Assembly: GCF_033568475.1 (NCBI RefSeq)
Contig: NC_133123.1
Span: forward strand, 130,544,930 to 130,608,929
Origin: Henckelia pumila
Taxonomy: Eukaryota; Streptophyta; Magnoliopsida; Lamiales; Gesneriaceae
DNA length: 64,000 bases
Direction of reading: 5' to 3'
This document shows, piece by piece, positions 48,264 to 58,529 of the stretch (the stretch's first letter is position 1; every line of letters begins with the position of its first letter). The notes under the pieces are model-generated. The model searched no databases. It saw only the letters and a program-made list of their open reading frames with translations, and had not been told where the DNA came from. The position numbers were made by a program, and so were the translations under genes.

Positions 48264-50283
48264 TGTAACGTCATCGAAACGTTACTCAAACATACATACT
48301 TAAATTTGGTAAAAAAATAAAAACTTTGCGAAAACATCATCTTCTTTATTAAAAGAGCGTATAATAAGTGCATAAAAATAGAATAGCATCCAAAAATATT
48401 TGCCAACATGACCATCAACTTAAAAATTAAAAATTGTTTGCCTCTCATCAAATAAAAATGTTTAAAACATCTTTCATTCTAAAGCATTCACACTCATGCA
48501 TTACCCATTGGACCGACCCCTGCTTCTTCTTTATGTCCGCCCACATAATCATCAATAAAAACATCCACATCATCGTTACCTGCACCATTCAAGTGTAGTG
48601 AGTCGAAAGACTCAGCAAGAACATGCAGAAAAAGGATTTTCTAACTTTAAAAGAGAAAACATTAACTTAAACTTTCATGCAATAAACATAACTTTGATAA
48701 AGCCATATCATAAAAAATATTTGGGGTGATGAAGTATGAATAGTGTGGCAACCGTCATAATGAGCCATTCGTAGATTCCTGTTGATCAACAAGCATATAA
48801 CATTACGCCCGTAAACTTTCATTCTTTGGATAGCCGCTTCGGCGCTCATCCCGAAGTGCATACCCCATATAATCATCCCGTGAGCCATGTTTGGATAGCC
48901 GCTCCGGAGTTCATCCCGAAGTGCATACCCCATATAATCACCACAAGACGCATAATTCATCAAAATATTTTTCATGTATCGTATCATTCATCTTATCAAA
49001 TCATATCATATCATTTTCATAAACCTCGTAACATGCTCATAAAATTTCTCGTGATGCTACATGCTTAAATTCCTTCAAAACATTTCATGAGAAATTAGCT
49101 TTCGTGAGAAAATCACAGAATCATGCAATACATAACTTGACCGATCCACGTGAGGTATTCCGTCCGTTTCGAACCTTGAAAACTTTAACATTCTTCATGA
49201 ACATTCTTAAAAATAATTAAAATACCTTAAAATATCAAAATCATGATTTTTAGGACTCAAAAACTCGTAAATGGGGTGGGAAGTTCGAGCCTGCGGCGGG
49301 GGCGCGCCGCCCGCTCGCAAAAGTGCGGGCTCTTGGCGCGGGCGCGCTGCTTGGCAGCGCGGGCGCGCCTCCTGTGCACAGACATGCGCGACTCAGGCGC
49401 GGGCACGCCCGTCGCGACTCTTTTTTCCGAAAACTGATCTTTTCTGCACTTTTTCAAAACCACATTTCTTAGGGATGATTTTCCATCAAAAATACCATTC
49501 AACAACATCAAAATTTCAAAATAACTTGTACCAATACATCAAACATTCAAAGATTTTGAGTCAAAAACCTTCATAACTACTTTTACCCAAAAAATCTGAT
49601 ATATTACATTCAAATCTTTCAAAACTCAATAAACATGAACCGAACACCTCAGGAATGCTTCACGTATCACAATCAAGCAACATACTCATAAAATTTTCAA
49701 GAAACATTCATAGATCATCAATCAACACCTAGGGTTTTATCTTGAAAATATCTATATTCTTGAATGGGTTTAAAAACAGTAAAAACTTGCCTGAATCGTC
49801 TGATTGGGATTAACCTGGACGGCGGAACGATCGAGCCTTGAGAAGTGGAAGAACCCTAGCCTGAAGATCGCAGTGTTCGAGAGAGATTTTGAGAAAAGAA
49901 AAGTGAGCGTTCAAAATGAGTGTTCAGAAATAAATTCTGAACGCTTTTCTTTTGTGACTAATGGGCTCCAACACGGCCCATTAGTTACTCTTAAAATCCT
50001 TTAAATTTTTTTTTTCAATCTCCCACTTAAATAAAAATCACTGCATCCTTTTAAACTTAATTTAAAATATTTTCTTAACTCATTTCAAGGCTAGACTCGT
50101 TCCTGCAACCCAAGATTAATTCCAACATGAAAACTTTAAAATCATACATATGCTTACAATTTCAGGCATTTAAATTAATCACATAATTAAACATAACAAT
50201 TAAACATTCTAAATAACATGCATTAAATCATATAATTTAATCAATTAACCGTGATTAAGCTAGTGGACTTTTTGGACCTTACA
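48264..50283 (-). mobile_element. Nested solo-LTR-like insertion (2.0 kb)
   Basis: On the minus strand it starts TGTAAGGTCCAAAAAGTCCA (50283) and ends GATGACGTTACA (48264), with TG...CA ends. No primer site or purine tract adjoins either end, so it is read as a solo LTR. It holds a very GC-rich patch (about 49275-49425) and a 64-bp tandem duplication (about 48826-48950). The flanks do not form an obvious 5-bp duplication. Confidence 0.55.
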
Positions 50284-50828
50284 AACGGTCGCATGCATTA
50301 TATATATATATATATATATATGTTTACTCATGTTTACGTACTGGGCGTTAGTCGCTCACGTCCTAATTATTATTTTGGACACCCCATTCCACGGGGCAGG
50401 TCGCAGGATGGACGGAGCTGGGAGTTCGAGGTAGGACTAGGGAGCAGGAGCTTGTAGGGGATATGTTATACAGCAGGATTCGTTATAGCTGTATAATATT
50501 TACTTTTAAGTTATTTCAATATGGTTGTATCACTACTGAGAATAAGATTTGAACTACTGTATTAAGCTTTGATATGTAAATTATGGGTTATGTTTCCGCA
50601 CGTTTTACTCTGTTTAGTAATTATTCTTTAATTAAGTTAATGCATGCTATAGTTGCCAGTTAGTAGGTGATTCACTGCTGGGTCACTACATTTTTCTTTG
50701 TGATGCAGGTAACAACCCACGAAGTTTTGTCTTTGGAATAGTTCGAGTATTAATCCGTCTATCTAGATCTCCACAATTTACCCAAACTTTCTCCAATCGG
50801 GTAATATCAATTTTTTGCTACATCGGCT

Positions 50829-50848
50829 TGGCGCCGTTTGTGAGAAAT
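50829..50848 (+). other. Primer-binding site of the Tat-type element
   Basis: TGGCGCCGTTTGTGAG, similar to the TGGCGCC primer sites of Tat and Athila elements, seven bases after the LTR end. Confidence 0.6.
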
Positions 50849-50861
50849 TGTCACTGCATCA

Positions 50862-51965
50862 TTGAGAATGCATACTACATCACAAATATCTCAAGAAAAT
50901 AATCGCAATGGAGACCCACCTCTCATCTCCGAACCACCGCCTGGATTTAGTTTCACCCAAAAAACTTTTACAGCCTTAATGGAAGGAACAACCGCACGTG
51001 CAGCAACAGAAGCAGTTGCTCAGTTCGTGGCATCCCGTAAGTGCAAAAGCATCAAAAAGAGAGCCTAGAGTGAATGTTCATCATCTCGTGACCCTGATAA
51101 AAAAGACCCAAAGAAAACTAAGTCTAAAGTTAATAACAAAGATCTTGAGGGGACCAAGAAAAATACTACTCATAAATATGGTGAAGCAAGTGCTCACACA
51201 GTTCACGATATCTCTGACAAAATAAAAACCACTATTCCAAACCGTGGAGTTGGATCTCACACATATGTAATTGGAGAGAATTCGCTAGCCATATTTCCTG
51301 CACATTGGAGCCCGTTCCTAACGTCATTCTTTCTGAAGCACTGCCTAAAAGAGTCAAAATCCCCAGCCTACCTGAGTTCGATGGAACTAGTGATCCTCAA
51401 GATCATATTAACAAATTCTACACAAAATTAGATTTGCATGACATCACAGATGCTGCTTACTACAAGATATTTCGAACATCGTTATCAGGGCGAGCTCTCT
51501 CATGCCTCAATAAGTTGCCGTCTGGATCTATTGCCAAATTGGAGCAACTCATTGAGTGTTTCATGCAGCAATTCTCAATTAACAAGAAATACCCGAAAAT
51601 AGCAGCATACATATTCAATATTGTTCATAAATAAGGATAAAGCTTGAGAGAATATGTTCGACGGTTTACTCACGCAGTTCACGAAGTCCTACACGTGAAT
51701 TACGTTTTGTTGTATGAAATAATTCAACAAAACTTGCGCTCTGGAAGGTTCAAGGAATCAATAACATGAAAATCCCTGAACACCTTGTAGGAGCTATTGG
51801 ATAGAGCCTAAAAATACATACGCATGGAGGAAGTTGATGAGTTGCACTCCTCGAGAAAAAGAAAGCGAGAAGGAAAATACGACGAAATATAACGCAAGAC
51901 TTTGAGTCGTGCCAATCTAAAGAAACTCTACATGCAGAGGGAAAACACATGCAAGCTAAAATAAA
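50862..51965 (+). pseudogene. gag: Tat-type gag remnant
   Basis: A short N-terminal frame (50862-51068) gives way to a second frame at 51305-51634. The latter holds a retrotransposon gag domain with LPEFDGTSDPQDHINKFY and LPSGSIAKLEQL, the pattern of Tat-lineage gag. It runs on, with stops (51632-51634 and others), through SLREYVRRFTHAVHEV to about 51960. Frame changes and several stops make it non-functional. The pol is not next to it. Confidence 0.7.
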
Positions 51966-52086
51966 TTGCATGTTGCTACTTTATTTGCTCTGCAGATCAA
52001 AATTTTTTATTTATTTTTACTTTATTTTAAGTTTAATAATAAACTTACATTTACATGTTTATTTTTTTTATTCAATTATATAGGCA

Positions 52087-52298
52087 AAAACATAGTTCCA
52101 TCAACGAATGTTTAACTCATACGTCACGAATCACGACCCATGCAATCATTAAGGCTACTCATCCATCAGAGATTTGGCTAGCCCTGAAGGACTACCTAAG
52201 CCACGATGCTATAAGAGGTCAAGACGACAAAAATAAAATTGCGGGATACATCAACACCTAACAGAGTGGGTTCAGGACTTCCTCATGAGACAAAATCT
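52087..52298 (+). repeat. 212-bp segment duplicated at 62740-62951
   Basis: Identical to the later copy except one base (T versus C in the AATTGCGGG/AATCGCGGG stretch). A frame of about 57 codons (ending in GYINT) is open in both copies, but I do not recognise it. Confidence 0.85.
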
Positions 52299-52362
52299 TG
52301 GGAACTTGATCCATTCTTAAGTACTCCATGTTAAGCACTGCATTATTTATCCTGAAACACAA

Positions 52363-52712
52363 CAAAAAGTCATAGCGACTATAAACAATTCAAAAAAGTC
52401 ATAGAGACTATAAAAATTTTCAAAAAAAGTCATAATGACTATAAAAAATTCAAAAAAATCATAGCGACTATAAAAAACAAATTTCAGAAGAAGTCATAGC
52501 GACTATAAAAATTTTTTCAAGAAAAGTCATAGCGACTATAAAAAAAAGTTTCAAAAAAATTCATAGCAACTATAAAAAATTCAAAAAAGTCATAGCGACT
52601 ATAAAATTTTTTCAAAAAGAGTCATATTGACTATAAAAAATTCAAAAAATTCATACCGACTATAAAAATTTTTTTTAAAAGAAGTCATTGCGACTATAAA
52701 AAAAATGACCAT
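52363..52712. repeat. Minisatellite, AGTCATAGCGACTATAAAAA unit
   Basis: About twelve imperfect units of 26-36 bp. Each has AGTCATAGCGACT, in which AGTC and GACT can pair around a 5-base loop, followed by TATAAAAA and an A/T spacer. The array ends exactly where the gag remnant on the other strand begins. Confidence 0.8.
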
Positions 52713-53691
52713 GGGAAGAAGTTTGAGAATGCTGCCGCTGTGACTGCTGCGACTACTGGCACTGCTGCTGCTAGACAGATGCCTAAGAACCTCCGGAACC
52801 ACTAGTTATTCCCATCAGATTAGGACAATCTCTCTTCATATGTCCCTCATGTCCACACTGGAAACATGCGCCGATCGTACAAGGACACGGGCCCGCGGGA
52901 TGCTTACGCCTACACTGATGACAACGGCTCATCCTCTAGCTACCAAAATGTTGCACTCCTACAGATCCAAAAGAAGAAGAAGAATTGCCTCTCTGCTTCT
53001 TGAATGATTGGCCTCTCGGACCCAAGGAGCTAGTCGGTCTAGATGAGGAAGAAATCATGGACCTATTCCTCCGAAGACTGTCCTCAGCCTGATGACAACA
53101 GCTCATCAAACCCTCGTAAGTCATGTCACTGCCAACTGAAACCAGCTGATGAATCTCAGGTTTGAGACTTTGAAGAAAAATATCATACTTCGCCTCGAAA
53201 ATACTGGCGAACTGAGGACAATAAGGGAGAATCTCAAATAACTTCTGCCGGTATTCATCATTAGTCATCGTCCCCTACCGCAAACTCAGCAACTCGCTAG
53301 TCTTCGACTGTCGCAGGGCTGGAGGAAAGTATAGCCTCTCAAAAGCAGTCCAAAACTCGACCCAAGTTGCTGCTCCTCTGGCTGCTATAAACGGTCCGAA
53401 AATAAATCTCCACCACTTTCTAGCATTACCCTCCAAAAGAAAACCCAACGTCTTCATCTTCTGTTCCTCGGTGCACTGGAACTCTCTGAAACAATTTTCC
53501 ATATGCTCTAGTCAGTCTTCAGCAACTACGGGTGACTCAACTCCTACTAACGGCTTAGGACTCATTTGTAGGAAACGGTGCATACTGAATCTCCTACGCT
53601 CCTCGCGGTGTCTGTGATGGTCACGCCTAATGTCGTCACGATCGCCCCATCGTCTGCCTCCACTATCATGGCTCTCGTCGTAGTCTGCCAT
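52706..53691 (-). pseudogene. gag: gag of a Tekay-like element (minus), degraded
   Basis: Starts at 53691 (MADYDESHDSGGRRWGDRDD). The gag core follows at about 53500-53100 and a CCHC knuckle near 52865-52825 (CFQCGHEGHMKRDC). Stops at about 53512 (TGA), 53275 (TAG) and 52936 (TAG) all sit where TGG or CAG codons are expected, so C-to-T decay is likely. It is truncated at 52706 by the minisatellite; its protease and polymerase are missing. The adjoining LTR at 53770-56029 is its 5' LTR by position. Confidence 0.75.
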
Positions 53692-53737
53692 CTGTCAAAT
53701 AATAACAGATAATGTTTTCTTCAGTTTTACTAAACCA

Positions 53738-53756
53738 GTTTCAATGCACTCTGATA
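53738..53756 (-). other. Primer-binding site of the Tekay-like element
   Basis: On the minus strand TTGGTATCAGAGTGC follows the LTR end by about 13 bases, an initiator-tRNA-Met-type site. Confidence 0.65.
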
Positions 53757-53769
53757 CCAATAAATATAG

Positions 53770-56029
53770 TGATCCTCTCGGATCCACTACCTAATCAGAG
53801 TAATTAGTGCATGTAGTAAATAATTAAAGCATAAAGAGCGGATAATTTAAATACAACAAATCTAATCGGCATAATACAACCAATGATAGTAAAAAGTGTA
53901 TAACACTATTATACAACCAAATCGAAAGTTTTAGGGTATCAAGCCCTACCACTAAACTCTCACTGCAAGTGGCACCGACCTCACTCCTGGTGCAAAACTC
54001 TTGGACCGTCCAGCCTCAAACCTGCCTCATCACAAGGTATTCCAAGAGAACCAAACATAAGGGCGTGAGCGACTACGCTCACTATGAAAGCAATGATATA
54101 TAAACAAATATGAGCATGCAAATGACTTTAAAATCTTGGGTAAAACAGTATGCTCAGGGGCACCATGAATACATAGTACAATGCTAAGAGAGCGACTCTG
54201 CGGGATACTCGTATATTCCCCTATAAACTATAGCGTCTACTCCATCGTCGTGGTCGCTCCTAGTGATATCAAAAACTAGGGCTGAGCCTCCACAAACACG
54301 AATCCATAAGGAGTAACTCATCACCAATAGAAACAGTCTCGACTCGCATCATACTGGATGTAGTCTCATGTAAATCATGCATATGCTAAAGCGGTAAAAT
54401 ATGGAATAAAAAGCACTTACAAATGAAACATATAAGCATATATATCATGCCGACTATCTCGGTCAGTACTTACGTACCTCTAACACTGCAAGCCAAATCC
54501 TAGCACACCGGTCTAGATCCCACGCCTACAAGTCCACACTGCTGCGTCTACAATGCATATACCCATGCATCACTGTTTAAGCTCTAAAAAGCCTTAACTA
54601 AGCTATTTCATACTCCTAAATATTTTAAGAAAGCCAATCCTATACCTGCGTCCGTCGTTATCCCGCTGATGAAGATAGTCCCAAAACTTAGGCACAGCTC
54701 CGCTACTATCCCTGTAGCACCTAACCACTTTTGGACCGTCAATAGGACGCCTAGAAAGCCTAAAACTAGCTAGAAGAAGAAGAGAGGAGAAAGGAACTCG
54801 ATGCATCTCAAAATGAGCTTGACACCCCTTTAAATAGATAGAGATCGGAGCATCCGATCTCGGGTTTGGAGACTCTGATCTGGTTTGGACCATCCGATCT
54901 CTCCTGGCCATACACGTGTATAGCTTCCAGAGGATGCCTGCCGACACTAGTTTGGGGCCTCCGATCCACCTTTGGAGCATCCAAAGTCTCCTCAGTAACG
55001 TCACCAATGACGTAATATCTCGGACAACTAGCTGCTAGAGTTCAAAGCCTCCAAACTCCGATCGGATCATCAGAAGTCCTTCTAAGCTTCCATTCCCCAA
55101 TCGTAGCTTCCGAACTCTCCCTAGTTCGAACCCTCTGATCCTCTACTTCAGACCGTCCGAACTTAGGAAAATCATAATCACGATTAATACCAAATTAATT
55201 AATTATTATTAATTACTTAATCACCTTACTTGGGTACGGGTTACTATAAGTAATTATCATATCGCTAAACATGATTTAAAGGTTTTAACTAAGCTAACAT
55301 ATATTCCTATTTTAAAATGGATTCTCGGATCATAACTTCATCCATAGTCAGCCTGTTGATGTTGATAACCTAGTTCCTACTCACACTTTGATGCTATTCC
55401 AGACGCAGGTCATTATTATTGTTGGGTCCTCAATTATAAATTGTTGTATAGAGGAATGTGAATTGTGACTTGAAAATGAGGCACGAAGCCCCTATTTATA
55501 GGCGGAGTTCGGACGTTCCAAACTCTTCATGTTCGACACATTTTCAATCGATAGAATTTGGACGTTCTGATCATAATTTGGTGGTTCCAAACTCTGCATG
55601 TTGAGATGAGTCACTGATGCTCGGAACTCCACGTGTATGGTAGACTTCGGAAGCTCCGATCACAACTTCAGAGGTTACGATTGTCGACGTGGCCAACTTC
55701 CGAACATGAATTCATTTGCTTACTTGATGTTAGAGATCGGATCTTCCAATCTACAGTTTGGATCTTCCGAACTGTTCCCTATCCTCCGAACCCAAAATCA
55801 TGCTTCCAAAGTGCGTGGAGTTCATATCTTCTGAACTGCCCTGCTTCTGAACTTGAACAAGGGTTTGATTCAGTGCTTCCAAACTATTATTCGGATCCTC
55901 CGATATCTTTGATAGTTCCAGAGTTTGGAATTCATATTTTAAGTCCATTTATTTCCTTAAATTTTTTATTAGTAACCCCTAATCACGTTTAACATTTAAT
56001 TAAATTAAAACAGGTTACGAGTTACTACA
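53770..56029 (-). repeat. Tekay-like LTR (2.26 kb) between gag and pol remnants
   Basis: On the minus strand it starts TGTAGTAACTCGTAACC at 56029, right after a purine tract (GTTGGGGAGAAT), and ends GGATCA near 53770. A pol remnant precedes it and a gag remnant follows, so it acts as 3' LTR of one copy and 5' LTR of the next. TCGGA/TCCGA-type short repeats occupy about 54840-55150 and 55500-55930. Confidence 0.7.
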
Positions 56030-56039
56030 TTCTCCCCAA

Positions 56040-57326
56040 CTTAAGAAATTTCATCCTTGAAATCTAAGTACATGGTAGCAAATCAAGATAACTGAAATTC
56101 ATGCTCTATTTCATCAGAAAATATCATACATATTTACATGATATCCATATGTATATAGAGGATATGTATCAAAAAACTCAGGATATTCTTTCCGCATACG
56201 GCTTTCAAGTTCCCACGTTTCCTTTTTAGTACCCCTACGTTGCCACTATACCATGATATGTTTTTGTTCCAAAGTACTTCGTATTTCTTATCGAGGATTC
56301 GAAATGGTCGTTCTACATATGACATATCCGATTCTAGTTGAACTTCAGTTGGTTGTATCACATGTGACTCGTCAACTATATATATTATCAAAGCAGTTAT
56401 ATGTGTAATACGTCATGAATAATGGATAAATGTGGCAGTAAAACCAGACAATAAGCGATGTCTCATATCTCATCCAGAATCTGGAATGGTATAATGTATC
56501 TTGGTGATAACTTGCCTTTCAAGCTAAATCTCACGACCTTTCAAAAAATTGACACTCATAGAAACATCTCTCTAGGCTCGAACTGCAACGGCCTGCACTG
56601 AGTGTTGGCATAAATCGTCTGTCGATCCTAGACAACTTTGATCCTCTGCTTGATCAAGTCCACATTATACGCAATCTGTTGCACCAGCTCAGGCCATTCA
56701 ACCTTTCGTTATCCTACTTCATCCCAAAATAGTGGAGTACGACATCGTCATTCATAAAATGTCTCAAAGGGTGGCATGCCAATGTTGCGGTGATAACTGT
56801 TATTATAGGCAAACTTGACCAACTGTAAGTGATCCTGCCAAGACAAGCCAAATCCCATCACAGATGCTCTCAACATATCCTTCAATGTACATATCCTCTG
56901 TTTTGACTATCCATCAGGCTTTGGATGATATGTTGTACTCATGCTCAGAGTGGTACCCAATGACTTCTGAAAACTACCTCACAATCGTGAGGTAAATGAT
57001 CTCTATCACTAACTAAACTCAATGGAACTCCATGGAAGCATACAATCTCCTAGTTGTGCAACCGTGTCATGCGATTGAAAGAGTAATCCAGGTTGTAAGG
57101 AATAAAATGTGCAAACTTCGTCAGAAGATCCATAACGACAAAAAAATCATCATATTGCCGAGATGTCATAGTCAAATGGGTGACAAAATCCATGGTCATA
57201 TGTTCTCACTTCCATTCAAGAACCTCTAAGCTCTGTAATAACTCACCTGGTCATCTATGCTCGGCCTGACTTGTTGAAAGATAAAGAATCTAAAAACGTA
57301 TTGATATACATTCCTCTTCATCTTTC
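56040..57326 (-). pseudogene. pol: Integrase remnant of the Tekay-like element
   Basis: On the minus strand, through many frame breaks, the integrase pattern is legible: the zinc-finger end (about 57290-57240), TMDFVTH (about 57195), SDRDH, a decayed YHPKPDG, KFAYNNSYH, and a chromo-like end with SYVERPFRILD near 56330-56290. Many stops are CAG-to-TAG type. The frame ends next to the purine tract. The N-terminal side is cut at about 57326 by another LTR-like sequence. Confidence 0.7.
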
Positions 57327-57329
57327 ACG

Positions 57330-57475
57330 CCCCGAAATCGGGACCTGGTTGACATTGGCGTTATTTAACATTTTCACATTAAACAACAAGCCTTGGATTT
57401 CAGGAATTTTAGAAAAATAACTAGTCTTTTCATTATAAACTAAAATACATCGTATTTTCAAAAAATGGAATCTAA
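57330..57475 (+). repeat. Start of another LTR, truncated
   Basis: TTTCACGCCCCGAAATCGGG followed by CCTGGTTGACATTGGCG has the form of the 5' start of Tekay-type LTRs (TGTCACGCCCCG...). It is cut off where the Tat LTR begins. Confidence 0.4.
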
Positions 57476-58077
57476 TGATGTCAGAATTTTACCTCGGGTT
57501 CGGTCTGGTAGACTGGATCCTCCAAATCATTTATGAAGCAGATCGGGTCGGGTACCAATGAACTCTACAGAAGCAATAGCTAGGTCAGGGGGGCGTCGAA
57601 GGTGTTTTCGACGTGACCCCTCTGATGCTTAAGTCAGTGTCTTGAAGACAGAGAGTATGATGAATGCGAAAATAAGAGAATATGAGTGCGTGAATGTAAA
57701 GGTAAAAGTGAGTGTTGATGAATGAACACAACAATAACAGTACCTATATTTGTAGGGATTAAGAGAGTAAGTTACCTAGTCGAATGATAACATGTCCTGG
57801 AGTAGGACTCTTCATTCATTGGACCGCCCTTAAGTTTATCCCTATCTCGTGAATATCTAGAGATGATCAAACTTATCTTGTAGGCATCTGATTCCTACTT
57901 GAACTACAAAAGATATGCGCGGCCCATTAGGCCCAGCTCGGGTAAGCCCAACAGAGGCAGTCTTGGTCATAACAAAGCCCAAAATATTACGGACTGGGCT
58001 GGACCTTAACATATCGGGCCCTATCAAATAGACTCATTATTCACGGACTCGGGTTGAAATATTTTCTAGGGCTAACA
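57476..58077 (-). repeat. 3' LTR of a Tat-type Ty3 element (602 bp)
   Basis: On the minus strand it starts TGTTAGCCCTAG at 58077 and ends CTGACATCA at 57476. A purine tract (AGTTAGGGAGGTACTAT) lies directly upstream. It contains CACTGACTTAAGCATCAGAG, the usual Tat R/U5 signature, and a TATA-like CAAATATAGG. Confidence 0.7.
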
Positions 58078-58354
58078 ATAGTACCTCCCTAACTTGTCTA
58101 AAAGAAGAATGAGTTTAGACCAATAATTCAGACCGGACCCCGAACTCCTCGTGTTTCTTTTGGACAGTCCAGGTTTTCATCCACGTGATGTGTTTTATTT
58201 GGACGGCCCAGATCAGGATCCGTGTGATGTGCTTTCAACAAACGGCCCAGATGCCTTCTGACGGTTTATTTCCCGAGGCTAGATGGCCTTGACTTGTCCC
58301 GTCCCGAGCCGTAGATTGAGGTGACAATCAACGGTCGAGATCAATTCACCTTCT

Positions 58355-58364
58355 CTATATATAG
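58355..58364 (+). promoter_or_regulatory. TATA-like box upstream of the antisense ORF
   Basis: CTATATATAG lies 175 bp before the ATG at 58530 and outside the LTR; a CCACGTGA box lies farther upstream at about 58180. It suggests a plus-strand promoter internal to the Tat element. Inferred. Confidence 0.4.
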
Positions 58365-58529
58365 GTCAGTAAAAATTTTGATTTTCATCTTTCACTTGCA
58401 CTGTTACGCTGTCAAAATTTTGAGAGCTCTCCCGACCTGGACTGCCTGCTCCCGACCTGTTTATATCATTACCGAGCTGCAACCCTTCCATCTGTAAGTC
58501 CTACCTTCCTTTCGCTAGTTTAGCTAATA

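Larger units (their letters stand above)
47117..50690 (+). mobile_element. Solo-LTR-like element inside the Tat LTR, itself split
   Basis: Left end TATAGTGACCCAG and right end CTGGGTCACTACA are inverted copies with one change, consistent with LTR termini. A TATA-like CTATAAATAG (about 47619-47628) gives plus orientation. About 1.55 kb remain once the nested insertion (48264-50283) is set aside. The U5 side has GTACCGCGACGGCAGGGAC (near 48115) and GGACACCCCATTCCACGGGG (near 50378), as in other Tekay-type LTRs. A clean 5-bp duplication is not visible (ACTTT versus TTTTT). Confidence 0.55.
46940..50822 (+). repeat. Tat-type Ty3 LTR, split by a nested solo-LTR-like element
   Basis: A TATA-like CTATAAATAG lies at about 46976-46985. 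CTGACTTGAGCGTCGGAG (about 47061-47078) is the R/U5 signature common in Tat-lineage LTRs. The LTR is interrupted at about 47116 and resumes at 50691, ending CTACA at 50822. Seven bases on, TTGGCGCCGTTTG (from 50828) is a primer site of the Tat/Athila type. The 5' end of the LTR was not located; TGTTATGATCC near 46822 is a candidate. Confidence 0.6.

Noticed and set aside
52363..52712. CRISPR-like array
   Set aside because: Direct repeats with short spacers look similar, but units and spacers are both degenerate and AT-rich, and the genome is a plant; it is a minisatellite.
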